This document shows positions 53,101 to 63,065 of a stretch of DNA of 64,000 bases, in pieces. This stretch comes from Pectinophora gossypiella (taxonomy: Eukaryota > Arthropoda > Insecta > Lepidoptera > Gelechiidae). Under the pieces are notes generated by a model that searched no databases, had not been told where the DNA came from, and saw only the letters and a list, made by a program, of their open reading frames with translations. The position numbers and the translations under genes were made by a program. The DNA is taken from positions 3,012,786-3,076,785 of the forward strand of contig NC_065424.1 in assembly GCF_024362695.1 (NCBI RefSeq), in the 5' to 3' direction. How positions within the stretch are numbered: position 1 is the stretch's first letter; each line of letters opens with the position of its first letter.

Positions 53101-55917
53101 CGACTTGGCGGCTGCGTCGAAGACTAGGCGTACCTTCCCTGGCTTGTTAGGGTTCGTCACGGCGAAGTGAGGTAGGTACCATGACTTGTCGTTGTCTCTC
53201 TCGTCTCCGTTAGCTACTGCGGCGTATCCCTTCGTGAGTAGGTTCTCTATCTGGCTTGTGTAGGCTGCCTGGAATTCGGGGGACTGATCCATCTTCCTCT
53301 CGATAGTCCGCAGTCTCCTGAAAGCCATTTCATAGCTGGGCGGCATGACTACTTGCTCGTCTCTCCATGGCAGGCCCACTTGATATCTTCCGTTGACTCG
53401 TTCGATGGTTTTATTGAAGATGTCGATCGCTCTCTCTTCGGCCTTCCTCGGCTTCGTTATCAAGGCAATTCCTAGGGCGTCGACGTCGTAGTGTGTTTTG
53501 ATGAGCGCGTTTAATTCCTCATCTTCATTAGCGAAGTTCCTCACGTCTTTTTCCGTCTTGGCGTGTACGTGGAGGACTAGCTGATCCTCCCCTCGGTACA
53601 AGCTCCGCGGCACCGTGCCATGTATCGTCCATCCCAGCTCGGTGCGTGATGCGATGGGCTCGTAGCGTTTGCCGATGAGGATTTCCTTCGAGATAATCAG
53701 ATGCCAGTTGTCGGCGCCGATCAGTAGGCTCGGGCGCGCCGATTCGTAACTCATGTCGTCGAGTGGTAGGTGCTTCAAGTGTTCGTATTCGACGAACTTC
53801 CTTTTCACCGTCTGGCTTCCGATCGTAAGTTGTTTCACCGTGTGGGCGGTGATGTCGTGAAACTGCTCTTCATGTTGGCCTCGTACTTCGATCTTGACGA
53901 CACGACTTTGCGTCTCCTTTTGACTCGCTGTGGCCCCGTGTATGTGTAGCGGGCTCACATGTCCTCTGGCGCCGAGGTCGTTCGCTAGGCCTTCGTCCAT
54001 GAGCGTGATGGTAGCGCCTTCGTCTAGTAGCGCGTACCTCTTCAATGACGGTCCTCCCGGTACGCGTATCTCCACCGGGCACACCTTCAATAACACCTTG
54101 ACCGGGCCGCTTGTAGTGGCCGACGCGGACAAGACATTTTCCTCGTTTACTGGCGGTGACTTCGGTTGAGTAGCTGCGGCGGGCGACGTGTCCATATGCA
54201 ACGTACTGTGGTGAGGTAAGAGACAGTTTTCTATTCCGCACCTCTTTGCTTTACATGTGAATCTCCTGTGCTTTCCGTTGATGCACTTGAAGCATATTTT
54301 CTCTTCTTTCACCCACTGCCATCGTTCGTTGACCGTCATCCTCTTGTATTTCTTACAATCGGGTACGTCGTGGTTGCCGCCGCAGCATAGACATCGTTTT
54401 GTGACGGCTTCCTTTTCTCTCTCGACGGTCGGTGCGGTGGGTGTTTCAGTGGTTGCGTAGACTTTCACGTCTTTACGTGGCCTTTCACGTGAAAACGACT
54501 TCTTTTCTTGATTGTTGAAAGTCTCCTTCAGCGACTGGGGCGATGTGGCGTATGAAAATCGCATCGCACGGTCGGCCTCACGTTCCAAAAATCTTGACAG
54601 CGTTGCTATCTCGGCTTCCGAGGGGTCTCCGTGTTCGTAGGCGAAGTCATACCACCTAGACTTGAGATGTGGGCTTAGCTTCTCGATGACCTCTCGTGTG
54701 AGCATGGGGTTTCGGAGATATCCTCTTTCATCGACGCCACCTAACACGCATACGATGTTCTTCAACTTGACCGCGAGGGTGTTCAATTCGCCCGCGGACG
54801 TACCGGACTTAGGTAACTTCTTTATATCTTCCATTGCTCGTTCGATCAACATCTCTGGTCTTCCAAAACATTGCTCCAGTGTTCGCATAATCTCGTCGGG
54901 GCTAGTCGCCGAGTATAGCAGCGCGGCGACTGTCTCCTGTGCTTTCCCTCGTAGACAGTTCCGTAGCCGTGCGAGGTTCTCGTAGTCTGAATACTTATAC
55001 ATCATCGTAGAATCCCGCATGGCCGCCTTGAAGGGTAGCCATTCCGTCGCGGCGCCGCTGAACGTAGGCAGCTCGTGGGCTTGGCGGGGCACCGGACGTT
55101 TATTCACGATCTTTTCTAGCGCTTGTGCTATTCTATCGACCGTGTCCTCTTCTTTATTCGTCGCATGAAAGCTCGTACGTTGATTAGGAATAGGGCTAGG
55201 CGGGCGTAGTTCCGTCTCTTTCCCTCGTGCCTCTCGATTCCATCTTCCATCTCGCTCGCTCGCGTGCGCGTTTCTCGCGCATAGAACAGGCTCCATACTG
55301 TGCTGAGGCGGGCGTCGTCCCTCCCCCCGCGGCTGGCTGTATTCCATTTCAATCAACCAGTCGTGGACGCGTTGCTGTTCCTCCGTGTGCGTTTCAGCGG
55401 CGATTTCCTGTTCATCGATTTGGCTTCCTCTTTCGCTTTCTTCCCTTATCATTGCGACGCTCCGTTCAAGTTTCGCCTTGACTTTGATGGCTTCTAGACG
55501 GAGTTCCTGCTGTTTCATTTCAGCTAATTGTATCTCCGCGTCGAGCTCGGCTTGTCTGATGCGCGCCGCCGTACTTGCTGTGGAGCGCATCGATCGCACG
55601 GAGCGGGTACTTGCTCTGACAGGCGGGACTTGCACCTGCCCCCCTTCCGTGGACGTGACGAGTCGTCGTTGCGGGACAACCGTGTTCGCGGACGCTGCCG
55701 ACGTGCTGGCAGGCTGTTCATCGATGTGCATGGCTAACGTCGTGGTGCGCGGGAGCGCGGCCGTGTCTCTTTCGATGAGTACCATTGGCGCGGCGGAGGC
55801 GGGCGCGGACTTCTCTCTATCTTCAAAGGTCTTCTCTCTGACTTCAAAGGTGTTCTCTCTAGCTTCAAAGGTGTTCTCTCTAGCTTCAAAGGTCTTCTTG
55901 CTCCTCGTGATGGGCAT
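50161..55917 (-). CDS. BEL/Pao Gag-Pol polyprotein, 1918 residues, intact
   Basis: The start is the first ATG of the frame, 55917. The frame stays open to 56073, but only through a GTG. Order, numbered from that Met: four TFEAREN-like 7-residue repeats (9-36); probable coiled coil (about 118-180); gag region of the DUF1759 type (about 280-450); Cys/His knuckles, C509-x2-C512-x3-H516-x4-C521 and C542-x2-C545-x4-H550-x4-C555; aspartic protease LLDEGAT with Asp632 (DEG rather than the commoner DSG/DTG); reverse transcriptase with Asp975 and YMDD 1052-1055; RNase H residues D1239, E1283, D1313, D1359; integrase zinc finger H1539, H1544, C1574, C1577; integrase core D1610, D1672, E1721; C-terminal DUF5641-like segment (about 1813-1894). 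No stop or frameshift interrupts it, and all catalytic residues named are present. The last 11 codons and the stop lie in the 3' LTR. Confidence 0.95.
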   Translation of the reverse strand: MPITRSKKTFEARENTFEARENTFEVREKTFEDREKSAPASAAPMVLIERDTAALPRTTTLAMHIDEQPASTSAASANTVVPQRRLVTSTEGGQVQVPPVRASTRSVRSMRSTASTAARIRQAELDAEIQLAEMKQQELRLEAIKVKAKLERSVAMIREESERGSQIDEQEIAAETHTEEQQRVHDWLIEMEYSQPRGEGRRPPQHSMEPVLCARNAHASERDGRWNREARGKETELRPPSPIPNQRTSFHATNKEEDTVDRIAQALEKIVNKRPVPRQAHELPTFSGAATEWLPFKAAMRDSTMMYKYSDYENLARLRNCLRGKAQETVAALLYSATSPDEIMRTLEQCFGRPEMLIERAMEDIKKLPKSGTSAGELNTLAVKLKNIVCVLGGVDERGYLRNPMLTREVIEKLSPHLKSRWYDFAYEHGDPSEAEIATLSRFLEREADRAMRFSYATSPQSLKETFNNQEKKSFSRERPRKDVKVYATTETPTAPTVEREKEAVTKRCLCCGGNHDVPDCKKYKRMTVNERWQWVKEEKICFKCINGKHRRFTCKAKRCGIENCLLPHHSTLHMDTSPAAATQPKSPPVNEENVLSASATTSGPVKVLLKVCPVEIRVPGGPSLKRYALLDEGATITLMDEGLANDLGARGHVSPLHIHGATASQKETQSRVVKIEVRGQHEEQFHDITAHTVKQLTIGSQTVKRKFVEYEHLKHLPLDDMSYESARPSLLIGADNWHLIISKEILIGKRYEPIASRTELGWTIHGTVPRSLYRGEDQLVLHVHAKTEKDVRNFANEDEELNALIKTHYDVDALGIALITKPRKAEERAIDIFNKTIERVNGRYQVGLPWRDEQVVMPPSYEMAFRRLRTIERKMDQSPEFQAAYTSQIENLLTKGYAAVANGDERDNDKSWYLPHFAVTNPNKPGKVRLVFDAAAKSRGESLNDHLLDGPDLLRALPGILYRFREKEVAVTADIREMFLQVKIRPEDRPAQMFLWRGNERKKPPTEYVMSSMIFGARSSPFLAHSVRNHNARAHAETHPVALRAITESHYMDDFVESYATKEEARRAVHEVTYVHEQAGFILAGWNSSNEDVIRDIPPDRRAQLPKEMGTAGHQGKTLGLIWEATKDELMFNTALPRVPEEVKTSARPPTKREALSAVMSIFDPLGLLSHLTITAKILLQDLWRQQRIGWDDQVPEEAAEDFTKWIRAVDSVREVKLPRCYAPTRGVLERQLHVFNDASDRAYATVAYWRIKYENGEVIITLAGAKAKVAPVKAQSIPRLELQASLIGARLAHSIQEEHRQKADRIVLWSDSKTALHWIRNDIIKYTPYVAHRVGEIANLTHIEQWRWIPSELNVADDATRPNYEVRADQRWFIGPAFLREEEERWPSERTEEENDNGQDEIVCATDNSEGPAYLPDISRFSSYERLVRATAYVLLAVDKMKKRTRTLKLAHITKAEELWYKKMQEDSYSDEIERLKKDLKLRPNSALRKLDPRIDDRGLLTLHGRVGVARINEQSKSPLIMDGRHAFTRLLVAHAHKAANHANREQVVNDLKQKFYITRIRPTVRAVEHSCQLCKVKKARPRPQVHGDLPYERLAAHARPFSYTGLDFFGPMYVTVGRHKEKRWGALFTCLTTRAVHIEISPSLSTDSAIMCLRRMAARRGWPVTIYSDNGTNFHGADEELRAAQREWGPQLKDFALLQRTNWKYIAPGAPNQGGAWERLIRSVKTALVATLHERYPRDEVLATLLTEAEYTVNARPLTHVPVEPGDMEALTPNHFLLGTSGGLPTTGPCREVDRRTWRATQALADVFWRRWLTEYLPTLIPRGGTRSGRGADLKVGDVVIITDPVLPRNIWPRGEVIRLHQGPDGLTRVADVRTRGGIFRRPLRRLAVLPVKEGCEDLRRGEDVTDSREEEVAG
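50198..50207 (-). promoter_or_regulatory. Polypurine tract (plus-strand DNA primer)
   Basis: The minus strand reads GAGGGGAGGA immediately before the 3' LTR. It lies inside the end of the Gag-Pol frame. Confidence 0.85.
55810..55893 (-). repeat. In-frame 21-bp repeats in gag (four units)
   Basis: Units of 21 bases encode TFEAREN, TFEAREN, TFEVREK and TFEDREK. The nucleotide motif GAAGTCAGAGAGAAG resembles the leader repeat unit GAAGTCAGAAGAGGGAAGAG. Confidence 0.9.
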
Positions 55918-56200
55918 TCTTCGGCGTAAGCCAGAAGCTACCGCAGCCTCGAAAAAGGCTATACGGCTAACTCGTAACCTCGAAAAAGGCTGTGCGAGTA
56001 GCGACTCCCGCTTCAAGGAGTCACTTTTCCGTCCTAACGGACGTATGATGTGCACACAGCCTCCCGTTGGCACCGTTAGGTGGACAAGACTGCGCTACCT
56101 TGTTGAAATTAGGAAGTTGAAACTAGAAGTTGAAATTAAGAATATATCGATGTTTTATATCGATGTTAGACCAATCTTCAGTCTTGCGGTTCTTGATTGT

Positions 56201-56390
56201 TCCTCTTCCCTCTTCAGACTTCCTCTTCCCTCTTCTGACTTCCTCTTCTCTCTTGAGACTTCCTCTTCTTTTTTCCGTATTAAGAGTAGGCCTTCTTTCT
56301 TGAGAATTCGTCTTCGTTCTTGAGGGTTCGTCTTCTTTCTTGAGGATTCGTCTTCTTTCTTGAGGGTTCGTCTTCTTTCTTGAGGATTCA
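56201..56390 (-). repeat. 20-bp purine-rich repeats in the BEL/Pao leader
   Basis: Two blocks, each with an exact 20-base period: 56201-56280 (three good units and one worn, AGTCNGAAGAGGGAAGAGGA on the minus strand) and 56291-56390 (five units, CGAAYCCTCAAGAAAGAAGA). They lie between the primer-binding site and the start codon. Confidence 0.92.
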
Positions 56391-56400
56391 GGTTTCTTCT

Positions 56401-56418
56401 ATCCGGCTCGAAGGACCA
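56401..56418 (-). promoter_or_regulatory. Primer-binding site, complementary to the tRNA-Tyr 3' end
   Basis: The plus strand here, ATCCGGCTCGAAGGACCA, equals the 3' end of animal tRNA-Tyr (whose acceptor stem is CCTTCGA/TCGAAGG, discriminator A) plus CCA. Four bases separate it from the 5' LTR. The tRNA identity is from recall of the tRNA-Tyr sequence. Confidence 0.85.
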
Positions 56419-56422
56419 CCGA

Positions 56423-56851
56423 TGTTGCTTATGCAGATTTTATTTGCTGGGACTGAAGAAAACCCGCGGTGCAAGTGAAGATCCGGTTTATTTGGCAAAC
56501 CACATTAAAAATACAAAGATAAAAAGTAAAATACAAGTAAAAAATCTTAGGTAAAAATTCGTAAACAATCGATGTAAAATCAGTGAGAAGTAGAGAAGAA
56601 GTGATTCGTGACGTGTCCAATCAGATTCTTATTGGAAATCTTCGGTCCGGAACTAGCGGGCTGTGCGCGCATTACGTCGGCCAATCAGGAGCGCCGCGCC
56701 ATGTATCCGCTCCTCGCGTCGCTCCCCGCGCCATGCCCCGCGTCGCTCCCCGCACCGCTCCCCGCGTCGCTCCTCCGTTTCGCGACGCAATTAGCGGGTC
56801 GTGCGTGGATTAACTTAGCCCGCGACCTCCTCTTCTCGGCTGTCCGTAACA
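56423..56851 (-). repeat. 5' LTR of the BEL/Pao element (429 bp)
   Basis: Identical to 49769-50197 except at three sites. Transcription should start in this copy and run leftward. The short ORFs shared by both LTRs are LTR shadows. Confidence 0.96.
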
Positions 56852-56856
56852 CCTAC
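56852..56856. repeat. BEL/Pao target-site duplication, right copy (CCTAC)
   Basis: Follows the CA end of the right LTR and is identical to the left copy. Confidence 0.93.
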
Positions 56857-57636
56857 TTAACATACGGAATCTTAATCTGGCCCCTGCGATACAAGCCGAG
56901 CTTAGTGCAGGGACCGCCACATATCTAGAGCAATTGGTCATATTATAGTTGTCTGTATTTTTATTGTAAAATGGTAAGTCTTATATCCAATAAACGATAC
57001 CTCGCACGATAGAAAGAGAATCGAGCCACGTGTAGGTAATAGCTAGGTGGACCTATTGGCATGTCGCAAATAGTCACAATAACAGCATAATACAACAAAA
57101 AATATAGTAGATTTCAGCTGAAAGATAAGCCCAGTTCGTGTGAAATTGTTAACTATTGTTTTGGCTAATATCCGTTAGAACGCATCGTATGTTTTTTATT
57201 GAAATAAGTAGGTAAGTATATTACCTACTGTACTACTTAGGATATTTACCATGATAAGACTTTAGTATTAATATCTACGTAGTTTAAAAAATAACGGCGG
57301 TGTGTGAAGCGGGTTGGAAGGTCAGACAGGCAGTTGCCAGTTGGTAAAAAACCGGACAAATCTTCAGGTTAGATAAGCGGACCCTGTGAATGTGAGATAG
57401 TGTTGTTAACATGGTGATCTATGAGATTTAACCCTACCGATTTAAGCTAAGTATGTTTACGTATGTGATGTTTATGAAACTCCAGCCAAGATCTCCAATT
57501 ACAAGCTAAGTGGGCGGGTGGATCTACCCACGAAGCAAGACGCCTATTGTCGAATCACTCGAACGAGTTTACGAAATAAGTCCACAATAGATCGGTTCAC
57601 TTCTGTGGCCTAAACATGAATTTAGTCCGTGATACT
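56857..57636. other. Stretch with a SINE-D tail
   Basis: 57305-57400 is a SINE-D tail on the plus strand ('gcgggttggaaggtcagaca', 'gataagcggaccctgtgaa'). The rest is AT-rich and unassigned. Confidence 0.45.
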
Positions 57637-57921
57637 ACGACTCAAGCACTGGGTTGAGCGTTACGCTCACGATCCGGAGGTCCCGGGTTCGAATCCCGAT
57701 GAGGTCTTAACACAAAAATCACTTTGTGATCCCTAGTTTGGTTAAAACATTACAGGCTGATCTGATTGTTCGAAAGTAAGATGATCCGTGGTTCGGAAGG
57801 CACGTTAAGCTTTTGGTCCCGGTTACTGCTTACTGATTTAAGTAAATAGTCTTTGGCGGCTCAATAATCACCCTGAGTGTTGCTGAGGTTGGTAATCTAC
57901 CTCACAACCCACACGATGGAA
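57637..57921 (+). mobile_element. SINE-A, worn head and internal deletion
   Basis: 'gggttgagcgttacgctcac', B-box ggttcgaatcc, the body, then 'ggtaatctacctcacaaccc' and acacgatggaag. The 'cgttacatgagccatgtcag' segment is missing. Confidence 0.75.
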
Positions 57922-59546
57922 GAGTTTCGTGTGATGTTTCGTGTGAAAATCTACCTATGGGAATTTGAACAGCAGGCGCTTCAACTGATAAAAATTGAAC
58001 TGATTAAACTCCTATACAAATTATATTCGAATTCGATACGATGACGATATGATAGTAGGCTTTTTGTGGTTTATGACCTCGATTGGTTAGTGGCTCTTAG
58101 GCACTTAGCTTACCTACTCTTGGCTCTTAGGTAAAGTTGTAATATTTTATAGAATACTTACTTACTTACGGTCTTGTACAGTTTTTTTCTTACGAGCGAT
58201 ATCACATTTTTTCTCTTAAAATGCCTTTCCAAATTAAGTAAAGGATGGGTATCACAGTGGGTGGAGTAAAATTGTTTCGCCTTTTTTGTTTTTATTATAA
58301 CAATATTACATTTTTATGGGATAATAATGGTATGTAAGTAGGTTACATTCTTTGTTTATTCAGCACATGATCGCGTCCTTTTAAGTCAATCGCTATTTTC
58401 CAAATCAAAACTTTGTTTATTATTATATATTGTAGTTTTGTCTTTTTCTTAACATAAATGTTTTAATATCATATTCCTAATTCAATAATTGAGTCATTTT
58501 CTAAATAAAATTTCAAAATTAAAACATAAGTACTTATTTTCAAAAACTGAACGGCCATTTTGTATTTCTATGAATTCGAATTTCAAATCCCTTTGAAAGC
58601 TTATTCAGCCAGACTCAATATTACACACATGCACGTTATCTAGTGAAATCCCACCGCATAATCAATCCCGGACAATAAAAGCACTGTAACAAGGCGGGAC
58701 GCGTTGTTGGCACTTCAATAACGCGCGAACAAAGCTGCGAGAAAACTTTCCTTTGCCTCTATAAGCGGTTTTATGACGGCTTGTGTGAAGCTTCCGATGC
58801 CAATGCTGTTGTTTAAAAAAAGTAGAAGTATCTTGTGAAACTTACGTAAGTAGGTACAACTTTTTAAATATGTCAACCTAATAGCTTAAGACTAAAGAAT
58901 AATACTACGTATAGAACGGTAACTTTGGTCCCGCACTGGTTTGAGAGCCAAGAATGGTATGGTAACGCTCTTTTTATCATGCAGTGTATGAAATTGTTCT
59001 AATGTTTCGTATTTCGTGTAAGGGAAAAACATACAACAACGAAACTTCTGGTCAATAGATAACCCCAGCTAAGAATATTGTTGCACTTTTATTTCGAAGA
59101 TGTTAAATGGTTTACAATAAAAAAAAAACTATATGTCGACAGTCGTCGTCGATTGATTGACAGATCTCACCAACCAATGCCAAATGCCTCTGATATGGCT
59201 GTTATGCATCATAAATCAAAGTATTTATTTATTTAAAAACACTTCGTAAACACATACCTACCTTCCTAATATGAACCCAGTAATGAAATGCGATAGTCAT
59301 CAACAATCAACTTGAGTAGCTCATCGAAACCACTAGGTTACGAGATCAGACAGGAACCCGTTGTCTCGTGGGATCCATTACGACCATACTCCACACCACC
59401 ATAAATATACAACCAGTGAACTGTATAGAAACAAATAAGTTTGAATTGAGAATACTTTTAACGCCTTTATTACGTTTGAAATAATGTGAGTATTTTGTAT
59501 TATTTGATTATGATTATGATTAATTCAAACTCATAAGAACAAAAGG
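57922..59546. other. AT-rich stretch without recognised genes
   Basis: I see neither exons nor full repeats. 58885-58925 has the opening words of the GAATAAGGAATAATAC repeat only. Confidence 0.4.
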
Positions 59547-59795
59547 TTATGAAGCAAAATAACATACATACGTACATAAACTCACGCCTATTTCCCACCG
59601 GGGTAAGCATAGACTACACGCTTCCTCCACATTCATCGAGGTTTCATACACGGACGCCGGTTCAGAGTAGATCGTATCCAATTGGTCAATATACGTCCTT
59701 CTAGGAAGCCTTCTACCATCAACCTTCGCTTTATACCGCTTTCGTAAAGCTATTATATCCTTCATCCGCTCTACGTGTCCAAAGGAAATTAACAT
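59547..59795 (-). pseudogene. Probable non-LTR retrotransposon C-terminal relic
   Basis: The minus strand reads FGHVERMKD, then RYKAKVDGRRLPRRTYIDQL and MNVEEA. The pattern GHVERM...GRR.PRRTY.DQ...V.EA matches what I recall of the region after the reverse transcriptase in RTE-like insect elements. The end is replaced by a dispersed repeat (about 59570-59620), and no catalytic core is present. Confidence 0.5.
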
Positions 59796-60645
59796 TCCCT
59801 GAAGTAAAATAATAGTAAGTACCTATAATACTAATGAAGTAAATTAAAGGAATTGAAAAAGAAACGGCGATTGTATTTGTGGTATGATGATCTACCTACC
59901 GATTATTTTTACTTCAACCTTATAATTCTAATGTCGGCTTGACAGCTGTAAGCAATTTCTGCCAGGAAACAATACGACGAAGAACTTATATTATTAAATG
60001 GCTTATATTTGTAGATGGGTGTTCACGGATTATACGTTATCCATGGTAGATTCCTTGCGCTTTTCACTTGTTTAGTTCTAGGGGCTTCTAGAAACCTGCG
60101 GCACTGGGAGTATGTTTGTCTAGATGTCTTTATACTGTCATGTTGTGAGCTTCAAGTCCCCAACGGTATTGTTTTTGTATCCCATTGTGAACATGATCTA
60201 ACAGCCCCAGTTGTAGGAAAAGATTTCTTTATGGAAATGAAATTATGAAATCGCAACAATACATTGTCTGTTTTTTTTTCTATTTGTGAAACTGTGTAAA
60301 GAGAAGTCGTTGAAATGTTTCATTTTAACTCTTTTTGCTGTTTGTAGTTTTGTATGGATAACAAAACAATAAGTGTGTGTACTACAAACACATTTAATTA
60401 GATTAAATAGAATACGTATTTGTTTACCGTAATTTTATTGCATGGAAAGAGACGAAACGGTGAGAAATGGAACATTCAAGAAGATGCTGTTTTGCGAAAT
60501 AATTAAAGAAAAATCTACTTATGTGAAAAAATGGCAAACTTAATTGATAGAAACGCTTTTAAAAGGGTTACATCTAAAAACTATTTCAAATTATGTAGAT
60601 ATACAACACAACAAATGGGATAATAAATACTCATAAAATCAGTTT
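59796..60645. other. Stretch with one unexplained open frame
   Basis: 60015-60248 (plus) is open for 77 codons starting at ATG or GTG, with no recognisable domain. AT-rich on both sides. I do not call a gene. Confidence 0.35.
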
Positions 60646-60649
60646 ATTT

Positions 60650-60905
60650 ATTAATATAAACAGCTTATAGTCTCACTGCTGGGCACAGGCCTCCCCTCAA
60701 TCAACCGAAAGGGGTATGGAGCTGCTCCACTGCGGATTGGTGGAGGTGGTTTTACGGTTATTAGGCGGCACCAACCAGAAATCAGAATCATTCAACGTAA
60801 TTATCATGGATATACTTCTTGAAGGACAATATAACATTTTTGAATTTAAGTACGTCATTTCGCAAGGTGTTATGGCTGTGGAGAAGAAATGCCAACCGCT
60901 TAACA
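60650..60905 (-). repeat. SINE-B tail followed by a non-LTR 3' terminus
   Basis: 60650-60775 is the inverse of the SINE-B tail ('ctgctgggcacaggcctccc'). 60780-60905 matches the terminal part of 28158-28535 ('caacgtaattatcatggata'). Confidence 0.65.
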
Positions 60906-61181
60906 CGTCAGTTTATGTTAAGTAGATAATAAACGAAACTAAAAACTAAACATTTACATGGATCCATCAGTGGAGACGTTTCATAAGAGCCATCTAGTAG
61001 TCAAATATATATGCTGAATAAATAAACAAGGACTTGAAGATATAAACATTAAGACACGTACGTCCCTATGTTTACACTCTGAAACCAGTTTACAGAAGTA
61101 TAAACACACTTTTAAGGGTTTGGCAGATGTGTTTAACTGGAAATAGACTGCATGAGCAGTTTAAACACGCTTTTTTACGTG

Positions 61182-61345
61182 GCAAGTGGAATTTTCTGTC
61201 GGAAAAGTCATGAAAATTTTTGTATTTTTTTTTAACTAAGTATATGCATTTCTATACTTTCGCGATGGAAAATTCCACTTGATATCAACTCAGAATCAAA
61301 GTCTGAGTCCTCAAAGTTTTCGTTACGATGTCACTAACATCCTGT
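61182..61345 (-). mobile_element. MITE-G, one-sided copy
   Basis: 'gcaagtggaattttctgtcg' pairs with 'gatggaaaattccacttgat'. It ends 'ttcgttacgatgtcactaac' and atcctgta. Confidence 0.7.
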
Positions 61346-61570
61346 ATAGTTTATATTATGTTATGTAGGCAGTTTGCAGTAGATGATGTGTGCAGTTTTA
61401 TCAGTAGAAAGGCTTTAGACGATGGAAGTAGGTTATCAGAAACCAAACACTATTCATTTGAAAACAAACAATGAAAAAATATGTCTATTCAAAATAAATC
61501 AAAATGAGTCTATTCAAACGAAGTCGATAGACTGAAAAACAATGCAATATAAAAACTGTTTGACACCGTA

Positions 61571-61709
61571 CAGTCATGAGCAATATGTACCCACTTTAGG
61601 ACCCTGTCGCACTAACATATTTGACATTTACTGAGACTTACAGTTCAATTTGTCAAAAAAGTTAATGTGACATGGTACCAAAGTGTATACATATTAATGC
61701 TCGTGACCG
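61571..61709 (-). mobile_element. TA-MITE copy 6 (139 bp)
   Basis: It starts CAGTCATGAGCA and ends GCTCGTGACCG, flanked by TA on both sides. Confidence 0.88.
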
Positions 61710-62394
61710 TACCTAATAAGTAGTTTGGGCATAGAATAAGGAATAATACTACGTTTGGGATAAAATGATAAACTTACTTGAAGATTACACTGCTTGTCTT
61801 TTGATCAAGTCAGACTTTGTACGTGATAATCATTTCATAAGCGATATGCAAGAAACGCTTGATGTACAACTATTCATTCATTTATTAGGAAGAAAGCATA
61901 ACAAATATAAATTTATCTATTTATTTATTTATTTATTTTTATTTTTTAGTTATTTGTAAGCCAAAACACATTTAATTCAGCTACAGATTATCTTATTATT
62001 CTAAATACTCAAGAACCCAAAGCAAGCAAGTTTTATCGTAAAACAATGACAATCAAACAACTTCTAACAATCCAATTTTCAATAATACTTAGCGTAAATC
62101 ACTCTTAAGACTCAAGATGTCTTTTAAATAAAGTAATACAACGGAACTTTTAGTTGACTCCGGCCGTGGCTTGTTAGCATCTTTGGAGGTTCCGTGTGAT
62201 TTGAATCAAGAATCAATGAACAAACTTCGCGTTGACGTTTTTAAGTGGTGTCAATGCCCTTTCAGACTGTCACAGAACAGATATCGATTATTGGAGAAGA
62301 GCTTGTGCAGTTTTTATATATACCTATATATACAGTTAGGTTTTAACTTGAGGAATGGAAGAAAGGAACTTTTACGTTAAATGTGAGTACTAAC
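61710..62394. other. AT-rich stretch without recognised genes
   Basis: It includes a (TTTA)n run near 61915-61940. The open frames 61765-61959 and 62171-62380 have no domain or exon signals that I trust. Confidence 0.4.
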
Positions 62395-62590
62395 TTAAGT
62401 ATAGAATAAGGAATACGACCGTTTGAGTTGGGTTTACCTCACCTCCCCTCGGACATAGTTTAGTCCTCAATCGTATGGCGTCAAACGTCACACACACAGA
62501 TGCGCGTGTACGATAACGTCAATGTGAGGTGTCTATGTAAAACGAGGTTGATTGTATTAAGTGTCTGGGGTGTGAGTGGTGTGACATGAG
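62395..62590 (+). repeat. Copy of the GAATAAGGAATAATAC repeat
   Basis: 'gaataaggaatacgaccgtt', 'gggtttacctcacctcccct', 'tcctcaatcgtatggcgtca' and 'cacacacacagatgcgcgtg', ending 'aagtgtctggggtgtg'. Confidence 0.7.
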
Positions 62591-62807
62591 TATACAGATA
62601 CAGACTTATTGGAGCATTATTAGGGCAAGTGGTTGCTCATGTTAACTGATTGATCCTCCTGATTTGTCGTGATATGTTTCATAAAGTAGTGAACTTGTAA
62701 TTTTAGAAGTGACATGTTTGATAGCTTATTCATATAGAATTATTTTCTTACAGAATAAAAGGTACAGCAGTTTATATTACTTATAATTAGTATTTGATTG
62801 ATTTAAT

Positions 62808-63065
62808 CCTGTCCTGGGCTCGAATCCAGGTGAGGACACATCACAAAAATCACTTTGTGATCCCTAGTTTGGTTAGGGCATTACAGGCTGATCACCTGAT
62901 TGTCCGAAAGGCACGTTAAGCCGTTAGTCCCGGTTACTACTTACTGATGTAAGTACGTAGTCGTTACATGAGTCATGTCAGGGGCCTTTGGCGGCTCAAT
63001 AGTCACACTAGAGTTGATGAGGTTGGTAATCCACCTCACAACCCACACGATAAAAAAAGAAAAAG
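62808..63065 (+). mobile_element. SINE-A, 5' truncated
   Basis: It begins within the B-box ('ctgggctcgaatccaggtga') and carries the body and end ('cacctcacaacccacacgat') with an A-rich tail. Confidence 0.8.

Larger units (their letters stand above)
49769..56851 (-). mobile_element. Complete BEL/Pao LTR retrotransposon (7083 bp)
   Basis: Two 429-bp LTRs with TG...CA ends enclose a primer-binding site, an untranslated leader, one long Gag-Pol frame and a polypurine tract, all on the minus strand. The host sequence CCTAC is duplicated at 49764-49768 and 56852-56856. Domain order is gag, protease, reverse transcriptase, RNase H, integrase in a single frame, which together with the gag and C-terminal family signatures places it in BEL/Pao rather than Ty3/gypsy or Ty1/copia. 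No envelope-like frame is present. Only three LTR differences and an intact frame indicate a recent insertion. Confidence 0.97.

Noticed and set aside
50357..55737. Many plus-strand ORFs opposite Gag-Pol, including one of 312 codons at 55385-56323
   Set aside because: They are antisense shadows of the Gag-Pol frame and leader repeats, with no domains.
55918..56073. N-terminal 52-codon extension of the BEL/Pao frame
   Set aside because: The extension begins at GTG and has no ATG until 55917. The start at 55917 puts the 7-residue repeats near the N-terminus and needs no unusual initiation.
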